The notes below the pieces were generated by a model. It made no database searches. It saw only the letters and a list, made by a program, of their open reading frames with translations, and was not told where the DNA came from. A program made the position numbers and the translations under genes. Shown here one piece after another: positions 57,991-64,000 of a stretch of DNA of 64,000 bases; position 1 is the first letter of the stretch; every line of letters begins with the position of its first letter. Source of the stretch: Manduca sexta (taxonomy: Eukaryota > Arthropoda > Insecta > Lepidoptera > Sphingidae); NCBI RefSeq assembly GCF_014839805.1, contig NC_051124.1:8308001-8372000 (forward strand), given 5' to 3'.

Positions 57991-60001
57991 TCGTCAAACA
58001 AAAGCTATTCGTCATTTGAATTACAGAGTAGTTGAAAAGAGAAGTCGAACAATTTACTTTTAGCTACAACTACATTTTTTTTTATTGTATGGTATTTTAA
58101 TCCTTGAATAACTTGTATATAATGATTCAAAAATAGGTTCTTCAGATTAGATCTTCAACAGAAAATCTCCGACACTAAATCCTAGACTAATAAATGTCCC
58201 ATCCGCAACATTTAAACGTACAAACAGAAACGATAAAGATTAATTTGAATCTAAAAATAGATGTCATATGACTAACAAAGATAAAAATGTCTTCTTAGTT
58301 AAACAAATCAAATTGTCGTGTTAAATGAAAAGTAATGATATTGTACATTTTAATAAAGATTAGAATACATTATCATAAACGACATTTGATAGGTCGTATG
58401 TGTCATCTGATATGATAGGAAACGATCATCGCTGACACTACAAAAAAAGTTATATGCCTGGTACAATGAAGTAATCATTTATTTACAACATACTAGGATT
58501 ATCCTTTATCGTGAGCGGAGACGAAACACGTCTCAAACCTACCTCAGGGCAAACACCTGTCTTCAAACAAATGCCGCTTCTCAGGAATCACGCAATGAGT
58601 TTTGTTTTAAGTGAAAGTATTTTTTGTTGTGGATGTATTTGTTTGCAGTTGTGTATAATTGCTTATATATAATGTATTTAGATGCTGCTGTGGAAAGGTT
58701 AAAATTGTAATAGTTTTATCCATTTATACGAAAATAGGGAAATATTTTTGGAAAGAATATGGTATGATAGCATATTAATATGATAACTATATCAGTTTAC
58801 GGGATTCCATATTTCTACGTTGTTAGAATATTGTACATATTTCGATCTAATAATTATTCATGTTTACGATCAAATTGCGTCCAATTCCGCCATGATGTTT
58901 CATAAAACATTACTGTCTCCTTGAAAATTACAATAATCATTTTCTTATTATCTTTATGGTAATGTTTTGACTGCCATTGTTTTCCTCCGGCATTCATCAT
59001 TGTTTGGCATTATTATCGTCTTTAAATTAAAACGGGATATTTTCTGTCTTTATTGATTTATTACTGCTTGTTGTATATTAAACACTATCCTTCTTTACTT
59101 TTGGATCCGTTTATTCTCTCTTAACAACGCCAATCAAGTTCGAAGAATGATTGTTCTTTCGAATCCACAAGTACTGGAGTCTCATCATTGGAATTTCTCC
59201 CTTAAATGTGTGTCAAGTGACTATCTGAGTCGGTTTTATTGTTCAAGTGGCTATCAGTCGACTAAGGACACCAAGGTTGTAACTTTTAATGAAATTGTAA
59301 GGATATCAACAGCATTACGACTTACGGCTTTATCGCATGTTATTGCTAATTAAGTTTAAATTGGGTCGGAGATTAATTCGTTTTTTAAACAATTAAATGA
59401 CGAGACGAGCAACTCGCTCGAGTAGTGATAAGAGTAACGAGTTATAGTCGGTAGCAGTACTATCAGAATTGTTCGTGCATTGCACCCAATCTTAAGACTG
59501 AATGTTAAGTTTTATAATAACCACTTATGGGTTATTCGTTTTGAAGAAATAAGAGCGTTGCCTGGGATTTGAATTATGCCCTCTTCATTTGAATTATTTT
59601 GGATTTGCAATCGTAAATTCCTTTTTTAACCGAAAACCATTAGTTTTGATAAATCTGACAGGTAGAATGAATTTTAAATTGTATGAATTACCGCAACCAA
59701 TGTATGATAACATAGTACCCTGACGGCTCGACACAAAATAAATTAACATCGGTTTTCTATAAAGCTGTTCCTCTCTCAATAATTGCGCGAGTCATAAATT
59801 TATTATCATTATGTACAAGCAAAGAACCAGTGGCTTTATAAGGTATGCTACTTACGCGACACGGTGTATAGAATAAGTCACCTATCTACCGCAACGATCT
59901 ACATCGGTAGGCGGAGTTCGCGTGTTATTGGAAATCGTAGAAAAATCTACAGTATATAATTAATGCCTTTAAGGACTAGGTTCGGTTTATGTGATGTTTA
60001 T
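57991..60001. other. AT-rich sequence, nothing recognised
   Basis: No supported ORF or repeat. Confidence 0.5.
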
Positions 60002-60227
60002 TTAAGGTTATAGCTTAAGGTCCATTTTTCATAAAATTTCGTCGTATTAAATTTTAAAGGCCGAAATATCCATGCATATTAATTATTTTTACGTTTTTCT
60101 TTCAACTGCGAGAACTAATCACTAACTAGACGTGAATTTAAATTCTTTACTTGTCAATACTTGTTTAGTTACCCAGATTAAAGGTGAAACAAAATGTATG
60201 AAAATGGACCTTAAGCTATAACCTTAA
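60002..60227. mobile_element. MITE with about 30-bp terminal inverted repeats and TTAA ends
   Basis: The left end TTAAGGTTATAGCTTAAGG continues with TCCATTTTTCAT; the right end is its reverse complement (ATGAAAATGGACC then TTAAGCTATAACCTTAA) with one indel. Total 226 bp, non-coding interior. TTAA at both extremes is the piggyBac-type target, although the internal ends do not show the usual CCY start. Confidence 0.75.
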
Positions 60228-61069
60228 GGTCGTAATTGTTTTCTTTTATTTATATTGTGTTAAAATATGGTAAATTTTGTATAAGCTTTTTTATTTATTT
60301 GTAATAACGTAGATCAACAGCACTACATATTATATCATTCAATACAAAAGAAGAACAAGGTACAGCATCTGATATGTGTGCTATTAATAGGTCGACACAG
60401 CATTTACCACTGACAACATATCTAATTAAAATCTAAAACATAATGATGAGGAGGTAGTAGATAATATTATGATATTCTAAATAATGTGTCTATATCTCTA
60501 TCGTAAATAATGTCATACAAATTCTTTATGAAATTTAACAAATACGAATATAATAATATGTCTCAAATATAGTCACAGCTCGATTGTTTACATTGATTTT
60601 TTTACATAAATGAATATGTTGACGGATAGCACTGATACAGCAATTTGTGAGGAAAGATACGATTCTCGTAAAATAGGATGAAGTTGCGTAGATGATCCAT
60701 GTTTAGAGTTGTTTTTCACGTCTACATGGTGTCAAATCTGACACTTATTAACAAGCAGAGTCTAAACGAGAACATAATCAACAAGTCACGTCTAAAATAC
60801 CACCACAAATAATAAAAAATAAATTATTTCAAAGTCATCTATAGAGTCAGCTCTTAAACTCTTCTACCAGGAATTTTGTTTATAAGTTACTATTGCACTT
60901 ATCGGCTTACACCGTCCCATAGACTATGACCTTGCTGTATTTTTCTCACCGTGAGGAATTGCAGTAGATACCTTGTACCTTGATTTTAGTTTTTTTTTTC
61001 TTCCTTATCTAAATAGCAGTATTGTGATTGATGGATGACGTACGAAATATTTATTTAGATAACCAACCA
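60228..61069. other. AT-rich sequence, nothing recognised
   Basis: No supported features. Confidence 0.5.
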
Positions 61070-61250
61070 GGGGCCTTATTCTCTATCCCGCACGTTATTT
61101 TAACAGTGCGTAACAAGCACGTAACACAACACATCATGTTCAGGGACTATAGAAATTTGGCTTACAGAATACCATTCCACGCAAATTTCTCGAAGATAAC
61201 ATGACACGGCCGCGTTACGCGTTTACACTATCATACAGAATAAGGGCCCT
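61070..61250. mobile_element. MITE-like element with GGGCC ends
   Basis: GGGCCTTATTCT at 61071-61082 is answered by AGAATAAGGGCCC at 61237-61249 in inverted orientation, with one extra base. The interior of about 155 bp is non-coding with imperfect internal symmetry (AACACG, CGTGTT-like words). No certain TSD. Confidence 0.55.
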
Positions 61251-62496
61251 GTTTGTGTTACTTTTTCAAATTCGTTTATGTTGTGGTAACAGTTATGATT
61301 TTTGATTTGGTAAAGTTTTTATTTTGACTGTCCTTTTAATTTTAGTTGCTACTTTCAGTTTTGAAGAAACTGGCCTTTATAGTATTGCCGCTCGCGGTAC
61401 CACCTCGCGCGACACGCCTTCTCATAACTTAGCCTCAAAATACCGCAAACACGCCATATGAATCATTATTTTAATTCGTAATAAATGTCTGTGAACTTGT
61501 AATTATTGCTGCTAATAAAGTAATCGCGATGTCAGGGACTGTTGCGGTTTACTAAACCTCGCGTGATGATGACGATTTATTATTCGTATTTATTTTTTGA
61601 TAAATATTAAAGCGAAATCACTTTTAGTTAATATTTGTACGGTAGTAGCAATACATTTATATAAAGCATTAATTCCAGAGTCTAGTGAAATAAACCAAAA
61701 TCTTCAGCTTGATAGTACATACTCGTCTAAGATGAAGAGAATTTAGTTAATAGAATTCTATGATTAATATCCTAGCAAAGTCAAACGTAATACTCTAAAG
61801 ATAAGTTAAATAAATAAGTAATGATAATGTGTAATAATAAAAGTTAAATGAATGTTTCACATCTTGTAAGGCAGATTTAAGATATAATTTGGCTTATCCA
61901 GTCTAGTCACTTGGCACTAATCGTCTAGTGTAGACAGTGGGTATTTTAGACTATTAACATCCTTATTCCCAAGTCGTGCAACATATATTTCCATAAACTT
62001 TATTTAGTAATACGATTACAGAGTCGGAGCATATCTGTCCATGTGATCACATAACTTATGCGTTAATATGAAGCTATTACCCTACATTTAAACGGTGCGA
62101 TGTCCAAAGGATCACTTGGGGACCAAGGGCGAAACATCTTTCCGTATCTCAGAGGCCGTTCAACACTTAACGGCTTACTGAGATCTTTATCAGCAATTTT
62201 GTCCATATAATTCGAGTTCACGTTTCTTTTGATCTGTGTGATGAGAAATTATTATATCATTAATATTACTGTATCTTGTGGTGGAATGATGCGGTGCGTT
62301 GCCATTCATAACTTTTTAATTTCATGTACTGAATAGGTTTGCTACTGCTAATGGCAGTCCAATGGTTATTTCGTTTTTATATAGGTAGCATTGTTTTTAG
62401 ATTTTCGCGGCAAAGTTACTACCCTCTCGCACAACATTATTCCTGCAGAACTTAATCAGTTAATCGTTCCACCCATAATTCATAAAACTATGTTAG
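61251..62496. other. AT-rich sequence, nothing recognised
   Basis: No supported features. Confidence 0.5.
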
Positions 62497-62845
62497 TATA
62501 TAAAATTAGCGGCGATAGCCTAGTTGGGTGTGGAACGGACTGCCGAGACGAATGTCCGCAGGTTCAAATCCCAAGGGCACACACCTCTGACTTTTCTAAA
62601 AAATTATGTGTGTATTCTTTGTGAATTTATCGTTCGCTTTAACGGTGAAGGAAAACATCGTGAGGAAACCTGCACACCTGAGAAGTTCTCTATAGGAATT
62701 TTGAAGGTGTGTGAAGTCTACCAATCCGCACTAGGCCAGCGTGGTGGACTAAGGCCTAATCCCTCTCAGTAGTAGAGGAGGCCCGTGCTCAGCAGTGGGC
62801 AAGTATATAATACAGGGCTGATATTATTATTATTATATAAAATTA
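62497..62845 (+). repeat. SINE family A, complete with 12-bp TSD
   Basis: TATATAAAATTA at 62497-62508 and 62834-62845 bounds a 325-bp element very similar to 57661-57981, including box A (GCGATAGCCTAGTTGG), box B (GCAGGTTCAAATCCC) and an (ATT)n tail. The long perfect TSD indicates a fairly recent insertion. Confidence 0.92.
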
Positions 62846-63149
62846 TATCACACATAAAAAATACGTGCCCTCATTTGAATTCATATCAATGTATAGGTCA
62901 AAAGCTGACAATACACCGGTGTTACGGTCAGATGGATTTACTAACGCAACACGAGTGATTTTATCGTAATGGTATTATGAAACAGGTCTAAGGATAAAGT
63001 GGAATAACCTGATGGTGTCAAAATCCGATGTACACTGTTCAACTAGTAAACGCAATGTCGCAAATTGTTTGTGTGTGGAACTTGTTTATGTAATGTAAAT
63101 ATGAGCAACATTTTATAACAGGTTCTTACGTATACAACTAATACTATGA
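62846..63149. other. AT-rich sequence, nothing recognised
   Basis: No supported features. Confidence 0.5.
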
Positions 63150-63330
63150 CTGTCTAAGTGCGGAGTACGATACAGTTCAGGTACCGGATTCGAATCCCTG
63201 GTAGGGAAAAGCGATATTAATTTTTTACTCAGTATGGGATGGTTCATTTAGCGAAAAGTGGTCGACCTAATTGCACCTCTACCCACCACTTCGGAGATAA
63301 AGGCGTGATCTGTACGGGTATAATATAGAG
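63150..63330 (+). repeat. SINE family B, degraded
   Basis: Box B-like GGATTCGAATCCCTGG, GCGATATTAATTTTTTACTC, CAGTATGGGATGG, CCACTTCGGAGATAAAGGCG. The middle of the body is deleted. Confidence 0.6.
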
Positions 63331-63523
63331 TTAGTATATGAGAATATTGTACGAGTAATCCCTAGAATAACCAGAAGATTTATTTAAAACTTTACCGCGT
63401 TCCCCGTCCCCCCGACCCTTCTAACAGCTTCGGCCCGCGCGTCGATGAATACGTTGTTGTTGTTGATGAATACATTGTTGAATATGTTGGATTGATCAGT
63501 AATCCAACCATTAACGTATTCAT

Positions 63524-63590
63524 GGGAAAGGATGAGACATCATCATAATCGATCAGTAATCCTATAATCGCTTATGTCTCATCCTCTCCC
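63524..63590. repeat. Stem-loop, 17-bp arms
   Basis: GGGAAAGGATGAGACAT (63524-63540) pairs with ATGTCTCATCCTCTCCC (63574-63590) with one mismatch, around a 33-nt loop. A direct GATCAGTAATCC repeat (63494 and 63551) overlaps it. Function unknown. Confidence 0.7.
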
Positions 63591-63755
63591 AGTAACCGTC
63601 CTGAACCGAGGTTCCTAACATATTAGTGGATTGCCCTCAGCATGGTCATTTCAAAAGGCTGCGTGCGCCTAAAGCTCTCACCCAAAAGACCGGTGTGTTT
63701 GTATAATCAGACTCTTGTCTGGCTAACAAACGGGGCATGTTAAAATAGAAATGAC

Positions 63756-63820
63756 ATTATTTCACCAGTAGAAATAATAAACCTATGTCATATGACTTAT
63801 TATTTCACCAGTAGAAATAA
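63756..63820. repeat. Duplicated small palindrome
   Basis: TTATTTC-N7-GAAATAA occurs twice with the same spacer ACCAGTA, at 63757-63777 and 63800-63820, 43 bp apart. Confidence 0.75.
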
Positions 63821-64000
63821 GAAATCTACATCTTTGAATAATCTAAGCTGTATATTTACTTTGATTTGATTTCTGAGACTCATGCCAGTGTTCAACTAGT
63901 CAGTATTATGCATTTATTTATTATCTCTCTTAATACGGGCACAGCAAAATGATCCAACTGTAGCTGACAATAAGTGGGGTCCAGGTAGAGAATCGGTTGA

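Noticed and set aside
1..64000. CRISPR array or bacterial operon
   Set aside because: No regularly spaced short repeats, and the sequence is clearly eukaryotic (introns, SINEs, LINEs).

Overview
The window is AT-rich eukaryotic DNA dominated by interspersed repeats. Several things point to a moth or butterfly: two tRNA-derived SINE families, RTE-type 3' ends with ATG-repeat tails, an R1-clade non-LTR retrotransposon, and the opening exon of an insect-type foraging gene. It contains two assembly gaps of exactly 500 N (2185-2684 and 25141-25640), so the spacing across them is not real distance.

The one clear conserved host gene exon is at 50677-51426 (+). It is the first coding exon of the cGMP-dependent protein kinase foraging. 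It has a 262-nt GC-rich 5' UTR with no upstream ATG, a start codon preceded by an in-frame stop, a leucine-zipper coiled coil, the RAQGISAEP autoinhibitory motif, and a GTGAGT donor. The next exon was not found, so about 12.6 kb of intron follows. Much of the DNA upstream may be 5' intron of the same gene.

The most unusual content is a gene family encoding a zinc-finger plus tyrosine-recombinase-like protein (Crypton-like), present three times. Copy A (1-2184, +) is cut by the window edge and by a gap. Copy C (27434-34084, +) appears to be a four-exon spliced gene: the three short 5' exons and the long last exon join with matching splice phases. Copy B (about 29341-31446, -) is a damaged copy lying inverted inside intron 3 of copy C, so the pre-mRNA of C should fold into a roughly 2-kb hairpin. 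Upstream of C is a TATA-like box and an 8-bp motif, TTGCGTCC, present four times exactly. Two of these form a head-to-head 8-7-8 palindrome with the geometry of a tyrosine recombinase site.

From 9697 to 16007 (-) lies one whole R1-clade non-LTR retrotransposon with a poly(A) tail and a perfect 15-bp target-site duplication. ORF1 (coiled coil, three zinc knuckles) and ORF2 (endonuclease, reverse transcriptase, C-terminal zinc knuckle) overlap as TAATG. It carries many frameshifts and an endonuclease deletion, so it is not coding-competent as assembled.

The rest is intronic or intergenic DNA with SINEs (several with target-site duplications), three MITE-like inverted-repeat elements, tandem repeats of 120 and 123 bp, microsatellites, an unclassified 246-bp insertion with a 12-bp duplication, and smaller dispersed repeats.
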